The notes under the pieces were generated by a model. The model was not told where the DNA came from, did no database searches, and saw only the letters and a list, made by a program, of their open reading frames with translations. A program made the translations under genes and the position numbers. A DNA stretch of 64,000 nt from Sphingobacterium bambusae. GTDB lineage: Bacteria > Bacteroidota > Bacteroidia > Sphingobacteriales > Sphingobacteriaceae. The stretch spans positions 496,001 to 560,000 of the forward strand of contig NZ_CP138332.1 in NCBI RefSeq assembly GCF_033955345.1. Direction: 5' to 3'. This document shows, piece after piece, positions 56,221-63,852 of the stretch. Every line of letters begins with the position of its first letter. Within the stretch, counting starts at the first letter, position 1.

Positions 56221-56820
56221 CTAGTATCGGCTTCTTTTTAAGTTTTCTCTTCCTGTGTCTTCAAAAGTTGTCTTTTTTATCGCTTTCAAAAATCGGTCAT
56301 TTGCCTTGTTGTTTAAAGTATCAAATCTTACTTCTCCATCATAATGTATATATCCAATCAAGTCTTCATCGTCGTTGATAAAATGATAATACGAAAACGA
56401 CGCGTCACATCTTGTCAAAATAATGAAATGTTCAAGAAATTCTTTCAAATGTGCAATATCAACAGTTATGCCTCCATTAAATTTCAAGGTAACTTTGTTG
56501 TCACGCAGATATTTAACAGCATTAATAAGCTGTTTGTAGTCAGTTCTGTTTTTCGAGTTTTTTGTAATCCAAGTTGAGTTAAAGTCACATAGAAACGTGA
56601 GCCTATCAATTCCCAATTCTCTATATAAAGAAACAAGTTCTGCAGCAATTTTCTTTTTCAATTGAATTTCTGTGTCTGCTTGAAGTTTCAACCAATACAA
56701 CGAATTAATATTTGGGTAATAAAAAACTTCTTCATCTTTCTTTTTGTCGTACTCACGCAATGGAAAAGTTGAAAACTTATCTAAGCATTCTTGTCGGTCT
56801 ATTTTTTTTAGCATAGTCAT
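56221..56820 (-). CDS. Cassette protein of unknown function
   Basis: 199 aa from ATG 56820; the longer reading starts inside the spacer palindrome. Mostly alpha/beta with charged helices (TEIQLKKKIAAELVSLYRELGIDRLTFLCDF), and LIGYIHYDGEVRFDTL near the end. No recognised domain. Leftmost cassette; no spacer palindrome is seen to its left, so it is the distal end of the array. Confidence 0.6.
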   Translation of the reverse strand: MTMLKKIDRQECLDKFSTFPLREYDKKKDEEVFYYPNINSLYWLKLQADTEIQLKKKIAAELVSLYRELGIDRLTFLCDFNSTWITKNSKNRTDYKQLINAVKYLRDNKVTLKFNGGITVDIAHLKEFLEHFIILTRCDASFSYYHFINDDEDLIGYIHYDGEVRFDTLNNKANDRFLKAIKKTTFEDTGRENLKRSRY

Positions 56821-56832
56821 AAAAGCATTTCC

Positions 56833-56966
56833 GCTAACGTTTTGCGGCTTTGCGTTCGGGCGGATTTCGAAGCACAAAGTTTAAATTTATTACTAAAATT
56901 CTCTAGAAGCAAAGAGCTTCAAGCTTGCAGGCCTCCCCGGACTGACGCAAACCGCGTGTTATGGGC
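56833..56966 (-). repeat. attC-like spacer A
   Basis: Minus strand begins GCCCATAACACGCGGTTTGCG and ends AACGCAAAGCCGC-AAAACGTTAGC. The arms pair (GCGGTTTGCGT with ACGCAAAGCCGC). Same family as spacers C and F. Confidence 0.65.
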
Positions 56967-56975
56967 AGTTATTTT

Positions 56976-57344
56976 TCATGTCAAGTTTTCTGGCGGCCCA
57001 GCTTGCCCAGTAATGTCTCCTCCAAACTTTACCAAGTCAAATAGTCGCATTACACTCCAGCTTAGTTCGTCTTGATTGCAATAATAACCTTCGATTTCTC
57101 CATATGTTTTGTAGTCTGAAATATTGAAACCGTCTTCAATATCATTAAACCAAATAACTTTCATTCCACAAATTGCGACAACCCAAAATCCACCACCATC
57201 ATCACCATATTCTTTTTCTGTCCACTTTGCTGGGGCTATTTTAATTAATTGCCAAAAATTCCAAAGCTCTCCGTTTAAGTCGATTTCTGTCTTTTGGATT
57301 TGGTCGTAAAGTTCACTTTCTGAAATAGGTTTCCACGCTGTCAT
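56976..57344 (-). CDS. Cassette protein of unknown function
   Basis: 122 aa, ATG 57344. Aromatic-rich soluble protein: GELWNFWQLIKIAPAKW, GGGFWVVAICGMKVIWFNDIEDGFN, and YCNQDELSWSVMRLFDLVKFGGD. Looks like a complete small domain of a SUKH- or immunity-like size, but I do not recognise a family. Stop lies about 10 bp before the spacer core. Confidence 0.65.
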   Translation of the reverse strand: MTAWKPISESELYDQIQKTEIDLNGELWNFWQLIKIAPAKWTEKEYGDDGGGFWVVAICGMKVIWFNDIEDGFNISDYKTYGEIEGYYCNQDELSWSVMRLFDLVKFGGDITGQAGPPENLT

Positions 57345-57364
57345 TTTCTGCTGTTATAATTACA

Positions 57365-57500
57365 CATAAGGTTTTGGGTATTGCCGAAGGCGGGTTTTCT
57401 AGCGTCACACTTCACTCGGAGCGGATAAGTTCAAATTTAGTAACTAGTTTCATTCGGAGACGTTCAGCCCACCTATCGTCAATACGATTTTATGCGCCGT
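57365..57500 (-). repeat. attC-like spacer B
   Basis: Contains TTTTGGGTATTGCCGAAGGCGGG (20-base core shared with spacer E, allowing two differences) and ATGCGCC at the other end. The outer GTT/AAC ends are not clean (CCTTATG instead). Confidence 0.5.
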
Positions 57501-57508
57501 TTTTATTG

Positions 57509-57784
57509 TTATTCTAATGGTTTCCAATTTGTTTCTCGTTGTTCGTCTTTTGTTGGTTGTCTTACGTTTTTAATCATCTCTTTTTCACAAGCACCAAATT
57601 TAACAAAGTTCTTTTGTCCTTGTCTTAGCGAAACTTGGTTTGCTCCATCTTCATAGTTCGGATCGTCAAGTTGAATTGGGGCGTATTCCCAAAAACAAAC
57701 TTCGCAAATGTCATATGTTCCATTTGGTTGTTCTCTAAATGTCTTGTAACCACAACAAGGACAAGCAAACTTTTCTGTCACCAT
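57509..57784 (-). CDS. CPCC-family cysteine-rich protein
   Basis: 91 aa from ATG 57784, whose ATG overlaps the upstream stop (ATGGTGA). Two Cys pairs: FACPCCGYKTF and YDICEVCFWEYAP, then GANQVSLRQGQKNFVKFGACEKEM. This is the CPCC domain, a probable zinc-ribbon-like small protein found often in integron cassettes and polymorphic-toxin neighbourhoods. Function unproven. Translationally coupled to the gene upstream. Confidence 0.85.
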   Translation of the reverse strand: MVTEKFACPCCGYKTFREQPNGTYDICEVCFWEYAPIQLDDPNYEDGANQVSLRQGQKNFVKFGACEKEMIKNVRQPTKDEQRETNWKPLE

Positions 57785-58344
57785 ACTTTCCACCAAGGTT
57801 TTTTGTTCTCAAATGAATAGTAACTTCCTCCTGTCAAAGTTTTTGTGTCAAGGTCATATTTAAACTCAACCCATTCGTCCGAATGGTGCATAGGACTAAA
57901 TGCAACTCCCGTCACAAAACTATTTTCAACACTAATTTCAGCCAATCCATCCCACGAAATTCTTTCTGTTTCCCAATGTGTTCCGTCTGGTTCAATAATT
58001 GTCAAGTCGGTTTGGTCTTGTAAAACAAGTCTGTCCTTACTTGCTTTAAAAATGCCTGAATATCCAACGCCAAAAACTTCAATAGCTGTTGTGTCGTTTG
58101 GGTTCATTAAGTAACAAGTTCCACAAGCAACAACTAGCAAGTTTCGAGTATTTTCAAATGCTATGATTTCTTTTAAATCTGTCCAACCCGGTTGAAAATT
58201 TGCTATCCATTCCGTACCGTCGGTCTTGTAAAAGCGAACAGGAAACCCTTCCGAATAAAAGGGTTCTCCATTGTCGGTTACAGAAACATACATTGGTCCA
58301 TAAGTCGGCAAAGCGTTTAATATTTCGTATCGTTTTTCTGTCAT
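57778..58344 (-). CDS. Cassette protein, beta-rich, unknown function
   Basis: 188 aa; MTEKRYE start chosen (58344), Met 58347 directly before it is the alternative. Repeated beta strands (FYKTDGTEWIANFQPGW, LVVACGTCYLMNP, LTIIEPDGTHWETERISWDGLAEIS) suggest a partial propeller. Ends PWWKVW with its stop shared by the CPCC start. No family recognised. Confidence 0.6.
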   Translation of the reverse strand: MTEKRYEILNALPTYGPMYVSVTDNGEPFYSEGFPVRFYKTDGTEWIANFQPGWTDLKEIIAFENTRNLLVVACGTCYLMNPNDTTAIEVFGVGYSGIFKASKDRLVLQDQTDLTIIEPDGTHWETERISWDGLAEISVENSFVTGVAFSPMHHSDEWVEFKYDLDTKTLTGGSYYSFENKKPWWKVW

Positions 58345-58379
58345 CACTTTGATTCTTATAGGGTCGTTTTAATATGGTT

Positions 58380-58477
58380 GCTAACGTTTTGGGGGCTTTG
58401 TGATGGTCGGGCAATCGAAGCACAAAGCTCCAAGCTTGCAGGTCAGCCCCGACTGACGCAAACCGCGTGTTATGGGC
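58380..58477 (-). repeat. attC-like spacer C
   Basis: Minus strand GCCCATAACACGCGGTTTGCG ... CAAAGCCCCCAAAACGTTAGC. It supplies the stop codon (TAA of CCATAAC) of the gene that precedes it. Same family as A and F. Confidence 0.65.
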
Positions 58478-59147
58478 TGCTTCTTCTTTTCCTCTCAATT
58501 TGTTCTTGTATTTTATCTACAAAAGCCCGTTTGAATTTATTGATTTGTCTCTTGTTTGCGATATACCAAAAGTCCCGATTTATTAAACGATACTCATTTG
58601 GATTGTCCAAACTGCTTAAACTGACGAAGGCAAATGTGGTAACGGATGGATTAGAATCGGGTCTTGTCCATGTATGGACAATTTCTTTTGTGTCAGGATA
58701 ATATAAGTTTACATGAAGCCAGTAATCGTGGTAATAGTTGTTATAATTTTTTTTGGGTAAAGGTGTCAAGGAATCCATCTTCAGTTTTTCTAAATATTCC
58801 TCCATTTGATGTGATGTCCAAATGTAACCAGTGTCACGTTTTGAAATAAATTCAACATTTTTTGGAGGCTGAAAGTTCGGATTTAATTTATTTAATTCCG
58901 TGATTGCATCAATTACTTCTTTTTCGCTTGCTTGAATGTCCCAATATTCGACGAATGGATAACTTCCTGCAAAACCTCCTATTTTTCGTCTTAAAAATTC
59001 ATTGGCACCGAAAAGGAATAAAAAAATAAAAAGAAGGATGAAACCACGGTATAACCATGATCTTGATTGCATAATTGTCTTTAGCTTTTTGAAGCCAAAA
59101 ATCATTATAAATAATGAAAGTGCTAAAAGTGGTAAAGCTACATCCAT
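58470..59147 (-). CDS. Membrane-anchored cassette protein
   Basis: 225 aa. Two N-terminal membrane segments (ALPLLALSLFIMIFGF and SWLYRGFILLFIFLFLFGANEF), then a soluble domain of about 165 residues with HDYWLHVNLYYPDTKEIVHTWTR. The C-terminus is very basic (KFKRAFVDKIQEQIERKRRSSP) and its stop is provided by the spacer core. No family recognised. Confidence 0.65.
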   Translation of the reverse strand: MDVALPLLALSLFIMIFGFKKLKTIMQSRSWLYRGFILLFIFLFLFGANEFLRRKIGGFAGSYPFVEYWDIQASEKEVIDAITELNKLNPNFQPPKNVEFISKRDTGYIWTSHQMEEYLEKLKMDSLTPLPKKNYNNYYHDYWLHVNLYYPDTKEIVHTWTRPDSNPSVTTFAFVSLSSLDNPNEYRLINRDFWYIANKRQINKFKRAFVDKIQEQIERKRRSSP

Positions 59148-59187
59148 TTTCTCTGTCTATTATTTGTGTGATGTCGTCATAAAGTGG

Positions 59188-59309
59188 CATATAACGGTCT
59201 CGGAATTTGCGTTCGCACGGTTTTCGGAGCTTAAAAGTTGATGTGCGGTACAATGTTCGATTAACCAGGTCTCCTGCCATTGAGGCAAACGCCTGTTTCC
59301 AGTAGTGTT
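59188..59309 (-). repeat. attC-like spacer D
   Basis: Shares ACAATGTTCGATTAACCAGG and GCCATTGAGGCAAAC with spacer H (ACAATGTTCAATTAACCAGA, GCCATTGAGCCAAAC). Minus strand ends ACCGTTATATGCC. Confidence 0.6.
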
Positions 59310-59320
59310 TCCTTCTCCCG

Positions 59321-59992
59321 TCATACGAACTCTGCTTCTCTTGTTAATTTACTTTTATCTAACCCCAAGTCGTTAATAAACCATTCAGTCAATAATTTTT
59401 CAATTTCATTTTTGTTCACCGACTTAGGATTTCGTCTTGATTTCAGATAGCTTTCTCTTGTCATTTTTTCAGCAATTTGTCCAACCGTCTGTAGGTCAAG
59501 TTCGTTACCCATTTTATTTGAAAACCAGAGTCCTACAAACGAAATACAGAGTCCCCCCAAACCATATTGCCATTTAAAAAACAGTCCAACGATTGATACG
59601 AACAACAAAGTTAAAAGCGTGTTTGTCACCCAATGTGGAGGTCTTAAGATGTCTAGGTCAACGTCTAAATAATTTTCTAAGTCACTTATCATTTCCCTTC
59701 TCCTTTGTCGGGGTAAAAAATTGTTAAGCGGAAAATCTGTCGTTATAACTTTATTGTCAATTTTAAATAGCGAGGTAATTGCGACACGCAGTTTGTAAAA
59801 AGCTTGTTGTGTAGTACAGTCGTCAAAATTGTCAAGCTGAATTTTGTTTATGATATGATCGCAAAGTTCTCCTAATGTCTTGATGTGCATTAGTTCAGTA
59901 TCCCCAAACTTGATGTCAAATGATTTCTCAATTTTCACGAGTAAATCATCTGCATCTTCACTGTCTATATTTTCTGCTTTATGATCCGTCAT
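59321..59992 (-). CDS. Membrane protein with acyl-carrier-like domains
   Basis: 223 aa from ATG 59992 (MTDHKAEN). N-terminal segment LLVKIEKSFDIKFGDTELMHIKTLGELCDHIINKI has the helix pattern of an acyl carrier protein, but the Ser for phosphopantetheine is absent. Middle: DLENYLDVDLDILRPPHW and a membrane pair (NTLLTLLFVSIVGLFFKW, LGGLCISFVGLWF). A second helical domain ends DLGLDKSKLTREAEF. Probably a non-carrier relative of ACP. Function unknown. Confidence 0.6.
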   Translation of the reverse strand: MTDHKAENIDSEDADDLLVKIEKSFDIKFGDTELMHIKTLGELCDHIINKIQLDNFDDCTTQQAFYKLRVAITSLFKIDNKVITTDFPLNNFLPRQRRREMISDLENYLDVDLDILRPPHWVTNTLLTLLFVSIVGLFFKWQYGLGGLCISFVGLWFSNKMGNELDLQTVGQIAEKMTRESYLKSRRNPKSVNKNEIEKLLTEWFINDLGLDKSKLTREAEFV

Positions 59993-60000
59993 AGCATCAT

Positions 60001-60132
60001 TGGTAAAGTTTCGGGTATTGCCGAAGGCCGGATCTTTAGAACTCAAGCTCAAAGGAAATACCTCAGTTCAAATATAGTAATAAGTTCAAAAGAATTACTT
60101 AGGCCCCGCTTTCGGTAAACTCTTGTTAGCAG
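60001..60132 (-). repeat. attC-like spacer E
   Basis: Minus strand: CTGCTAACAAGAGTTTACCG then GGCCTTCGGCAATACCCGAAAC. Arms GTTTACCGAAAGCGGGGCC and GGCCTTCGGC...GAAAC are partly complementary. Core shared with B. Confidence 0.55.
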
Positions 60133-60147
60133 TAGTTTTTCCTACAT

Positions 60148-60699
60148 TCATTTTAACACATTATAATCTTCAAGTACGTCAAAGCCAAGTCCGCCTTTTC
60201 TCACAGTTACTTTTATGCTATCCGCTTTATTAATTTCATCGGTATCGGCATAACTAAACTCCAATTCCTTTTTTATGCTAAAGTAGTCTATTCTCACTAA
60301 AGATTCTCGCTCATTGCGATGATATTTTAGACTAGGCATTGAACTTTTTTCCTTTATCAGAAATCGATATTCAGTCATTATTTTGTCTGCAAAATAATAA
60401 TTGGTCGCCATAAAAATATAGCAACAAATAAAACCCCAAGAAAACACATTCTATATTACTGGAAAAAAGTTTCCCGTCAAAAAATATGTCTTTTTATAGT
60501 GGTTTCTATTGAAATAGAATGTCAACAAGCTAACAACCAAAATAATTGAAATTGGAATATAAATGTCCATGATTGTTTTCCTATAAATAGCAATTTCAAA
60601 TACTAATAATACAATTCCGATAAAAAATGTTCCGGCGTAAAGCCCCTTCCAAAGCTTCTCATTTTTCTCTATTTCTTGCTTTCGCTTTATTGTCTTCAT
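60148..60699 (-). pseudogene. Cassette gene for a membrane-anchored protein, internal TAG
   Basis: From ATG 60699 the frame reads two membrane segments (LYAGTFFIGIVLLVFEIAIY and MDIYIPISIILVVSLLTFYF), a TAG at 60451-60453, and continues in the same frame as VFSWGFICCYIFMATNYYFADKIM with a soluble tail DYNVLK. The continuation has no ATG near its head. The two parts sit in one cassette between spacers E and F and read as a single 183-codon gene with a nonsense codon. Alternatively two overlapping small genes; I prefer the first. Confidence 0.55.
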
Positions 60700-60707
60700 G
60701 AAATTAC

Positions 60708-60839
60708 CGTTAACATTTCGAGCCTTGCCGCAGTGGGGAATTTCGGAGCACCAAACTTCAATTTATCACTAAAGTTTATTAGAAGCAAAGAGCTTCCAGT
60801 TTGCAGTCAGCCCGCCTGAAGCCCCCGTGTTATGTGGCG
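60708..60839 (-). repeat. attC-like spacer F
   Basis: Minus strand CACATAACACGGGGGCTTCAG ... AAATGTTAACGG. TAACA at one end and TGTTA at the other, with inner arms GGGGGCTT and AAGGCTC partly paired. Related to A and C through the AGAAGCAAAGAGCTT internal segment. Confidence 0.65.
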
Positions 60840-60843
60840 TTTT

Positions 60844-61368
60844 TTATCTTTCTACTTTGCTCATTTTAATTGTGTCAGTCAGATTTCTAAAACCAATCAA
60901 GTTGTCATGGTCTATTTTCATTTTTATAGAATCCGTTTTTAAAATCCATTTTCCTTGTTCATTCTCACAAATTCCGTCCAAGAAACCCCAGGAAGAACCT
61001 GGATCCAAGCTGTAGGTCATACTAAACTCGTTTGTTTCTTTCCATCTTATCAGCGAAAAAGTAGTGTCCGCTTTCTGAAATGTCCATCCTTCCAGTCTTC
61101 TTTCTTGGTATCTGTCTATTCCGTCCCCGAATAAGTAAAACATTACAAATGATGCTATTACAGAGTTTATAAGAAATACTCTTGAATACTCTTTCTTTTT
61201 CGCCAAAAAAAATATCCCGGCAATTATAAGATTGAGTATAAAAACAAATGGTACTAAAAGAATAATTGCTATTGACCCACTTGGGTCTGGATCCATTTGA
61301 TACACCCATAGCCAAATCAGGCCAAAATCAATAATAGCAAGTCCTAATAGCTTGTATAGCGTTTTCAT
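60844..61368 (-). CDS. Membrane-anchored cassette protein
   Basis: 174 aa. Three membrane segments in the first 95 residues (LYKLLGLAIIDFGLIWLWVY, IAIILLVPFVFILNLIIAGIFFLA, VFLINSVIASFVMFYLFG), then a soluble domain (SLDPGSSWGFLDGICENEQGKWILKTD). No family recognised. Stop is a few bases from the spacer core. Confidence 0.65.
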   Translation of the reverse strand: MKTLYKLLGLAIIDFGLIWLWVYQMDPDPSGSIAIILLVPFVFILNLIIAGIFFLAKKKEYSRVFLINSVIASFVMFYLFGDGIDRYQERRLEGWTFQKADTTFSLIRWKETNEFSMTYSLDPGSSWGFLDGICENEQGKWILKTDSIKMKIDHDNLIGFRNLTDTIKMSKVER

Positions 61369-61392
61369 TCGTGATGTCGATTTTTAAAATGT

Positions 61393-61492
61393 CATACAAC
61401 CGGTCGCGTATCGGCAATAAGCGGAATTTGATACTGAATTTGACACGAAACTTTTCGACCCGCACATAGCCAATACAATCTTACCTGCTGGC
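61393..61492 (-). repeat. attC-like spacer G
   Basis: Minus strand: TTGTATTGGCTATGTGCGGG ... CCGCTTATTGCCGATACGCG ... GGTTGTATG. Arms TATTGGC / GCCGATA pair. Distinct sequence family from A, C, F. Confidence 0.5.
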
Positions 61493-61499
61493 ATTCTCG

Positions 61500-62051
61500 T
61501 CAATTGTTGTTTTCATTTTCAAATTTACGTTTTTGTCTAACGCTATAAATTGTTCCTGCAATTACTCCTGTTAGCCCGCCCAAATAACTGAAGTTGTGCA
61601 TGGAACCAACAGCGATAAAATTCTTTGTGTCTATCAAGTTATCAGGCAACCACCAACTTACTCCTGTGTTAGCAAGATATAGTTTACCGTATGCAAGTCC
61701 GAGAAGTCCTGTTACAAAAGCAACAATAACCGTCACGATAATTGAACCGATTGCTGCACGAAACATTTGTTTGCTGCTTTTATGAACTAAACCAACAAGA
61801 CCTAGGATTAGCCCGATCGGAATCCCCATCCACCAGGTCGCCATAAAACCAACAGCAGATACTCCAATTCTCGGATTCGGAATGATTGCTGCATTTCCTA
61901 CGTCGTCCATTAGTCCAAATTGATAGAACTTAAATTTCGTGTAATACTCTGGCGAAATCGTGTAAGTTAGTTGGTCGTGAAGAATACCATAAAGACCACC
62001 AATAATAGGTGCAATAGTTAGAATTAAAAGTAATATGAGAAATTTTTTCAA
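61500..62051 (-). CDS. Multi-pass membrane cassette protein
   Basis: 183 aa with about four membrane segments: KKFLILLLILTIAPIIGGLYG, FMATWWMGIPIGLILGLVGLV, AAIGSIIVTVIVAFVTGLLGLAYG, and NFSYLGGLTGVIAGTIYSV. Glycine-rich helices. Its start follows the YiiX-like gene's stop by one base, so the two share a cassette and probably a transcript. Function unknown. Confidence 0.7.
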   Translation of the reverse strand: MKKFLILLLILTIAPIIGGLYGILHDQLTYTISPEYYTKFKFYQFGLMDDVGNAAIIPNPRIGVSAVGFMATWWMGIPIGLILGLVGLVHKSSKQMFRAAIGSIIVTVIVAFVTGLLGLAYGKLYLANTGVSWWLPDNLIDTKNFIAVGSMHNFSYLGGLTGVIAGTIYSVRQKRKFENENNN

Positions 62052-62052
62052 A

Positions 62053-62738
62053 TCAATTTTCCTTTACTGTTGTCAGAAGTTCACTTTCAAAAACTGCCTT
62101 TGGTGAAATCACAATTTCATCCATTGGTATTTTATCATCATAACGCTCTTTTAATTTTTGTTTAACAACATCGTTTGTCAAGTCAAAATCGCTAAGTTTT
62201 TCAAGTTTACCAATTTCAAGTCCTGTTGCACGTTTGTATATTTTCCAAATCAATTCAGAGCAATAAATTTTGTCATCACTCCACTCAAAAGTCAAATCAT
62301 AATTTTTGCCTTTAAACTTTTCGCCTTCTTGTTTCATTTTTTGAATTGTTTCAGGTGTCAAAATTTGAGTAGCGTTTTTTAGTCGCTTAATTACATAGTG
62401 TCCGTCTTTGCCACGTGCGATCCATTGGTCAAGTGTTGTTGTCTTAACCGGTTGAACTGCTTCAAAAACGTAATATTGTCCGTTTTCGCTGTATATTATT
62501 CCGCAATGCGAATATTTTGACTTTGTCGCAAGTTGAATTGCTTTGCTTTGCTTTGCTCTGAAAGTGAAGTTTGAAAAATTAGGTCTCCATCTTTTATTTC
62601 GTTTGTGTCAGCAAGTTTTCTGATTTCTGTTTTTGCGTTATCAAGTCGGTGTTTCGGGTCGTAAAACTTCCGTTTAGCGTAAAGTCCACCGACAACAATC
62701 AGTCCTAAAAGTCCAAGTAAAATTAATCCCTTTTTCAT
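62053..62738 (-). pseudogene. YiiX/NlpC-like permuted papain-fold protein, broken by a 5-bp repeat
   Basis: Two frames join into one protein. From ATG 62738: MKKGLILLGLLGLIVVGGLY signal anchor, then NEIKDGDLIFQTSLSEQSKA. In the frame -5/+5 onward: IQLATKSKYSHCGIIY with the active-site His, GQYYVFEAVQPV, GHYVIKRLK, QILTPETIQKM, and later IYCSELIWKIYKRATG with the Cys. This is the YiiX family order (His before Cys). The break lies in three copies of CTTTG (plus strand 62541-62555); removing one copy restores the frame. About 227 aa when intact. Probable amidase or lipid/peptide hydrolase. Confidence 0.75.
62541..62555 (+). repeat. Pentanucleotide repeat (CTTTG)3 inside the YiiX-like gene
   Basis: Three perfect CTTTG copies flanked by a degenerate CTCTG. 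Two copies keep the protein in frame; three break it. The structure suits slipped-strand mispairing. Confidence 0.7.
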
Positions 62739-62776
62739 TGTCGTTTGTCGTTGTCGTACCGTTAGCTATACTCACA

Positions 62777-62906
62777 GGTAACGTTTTGGCGTTTGCGCCG
62801 AGGCGGTTTTGGAGTACAAATCAACGCAACACAAAAGTTGGTGTGTGGTACAATGTTCAATTAACCAGATCAGGCGCCATTGAGCCAAACCGATTTTGTC
62901 AATAGT
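62777..62906 (-). repeat. attC-like spacer H
   Basis: Minus strand: ATTGACAAAATCGGTTTGGCTC ... GGCGCAAACGCCAAAACGTTACC. Same family as D through the GTTCAATTAACCAG and GCCATTGAG segments. Confidence 0.6.
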
Positions 62907-62909
62907 TTT

Positions 62910-63787
62910 TTATTGCTGTTTGAATGGTATGATTTTTTTTCTCACCAATTCGTTTCTTAAGTTGTCTGCGTATTTATGCGCAAATTTTTCCTTTTCTGAT
63001 TTTGGTATTTCAAAGTACTTGTCTCGCCTTGCTTCCCACAGTTCAAAATCTTCGTCCTGTGTTGATGGTCGATCTACAAAATCTAAATATTGAACGTAGT
63101 GTCCGAATTCGTGTGGTAACGTCCTATAAAGTTGAGTATTTCTAACATTTTCAAGTTCGTACCCAGCGATAAAATGTCTACCATCATTCACAATTTTATG
63201 TCCATCTTCAATTAGTCTTTCGAGTTCTTTTTGGTCGTCAATAGAAAGATTATTCTTCCATTTGAATTTCCTCTTAAAATCGACAGCGTCTAAGATTATT
63301 GCAGGATAATAGCTTTTTTCAAATTCATAGGAGTAAATTAGTCTTCCCAGGTTGGTGATAAAATTTCTTCTTTTCTTTTTGGTTGTCGCAATACTATAAG
63401 TTTCAATTCACCATAATCCTCTTTTGGAATTTGTTCAATAATTGTTTCAATGTCAATAACTGAACAAGGATGTTGAGAGTCTGCTCTTGTTTGTTCTATT
63501 ACGAATAAAAAATCGTGTCCATTTATAACGGATTTTATTTTATAGTAGTCAGTAAGCCTTTCATAAAAACTTTGCAAAACTCCACAAGGTTCTGGAATAG
63601 TCAATTTATTGTTCTGTCCAAACCCTCGCTTAACAGTCCCTATGTTTCTATTTCGTCTAGCAGGATTGTTCATTATTGCTATCTCTGTAAAATTAATGTC
63701 AACGGTTTCGGACTTTGCGTTGGTGGGCTTTTGAAACCGAAAACTGTCTACCTGCACCAAGGTTTTTAATTGTACAAATGTTTCCAT
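62910..63787 (-). pseudogene. HExxH metallopeptidase-like cassette gene, one-base frameshift
   Basis: From ATG 63787 (METFVQLKTLVQVDSF) the frame runs to SPTWED and a stop at 63338. The next frame continues GRLIYSYEFEKSYYPAIILDAVDF, then RTLPHEFGHYVQYLDFVDRP with a zinc-type HEFGH, and ends NELVRKKIIPFKQQ. Reading TGGGGAAGA instead of TGGGAAGA at 63346-63348 (plus-strand CCC) joins them into one protein of about 292 aa. The long first half is not recognised. Broken by one missing G or mis-assembled. Confidence 0.65.
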
Positions 63788-63801
63788 TCGCAATGTCTCC
63801 C

Positions 63802-63830
63802 CACTAACGCACATCCCGTGTTACCAACCC
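63802..63830 (-). repeat. Minimal attC-like spacer I
   Basis: Minus strand GGGTTGGTAACACGGGATGTGCGTTAGTGG. TAACA(C) and (C)GTTA ends enclose only about 10 bases, far shorter than the other spacers. Confidence 0.45.
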
Positions 63831-63852
63831 AGCTTTTTGTTTTCACTACTTT

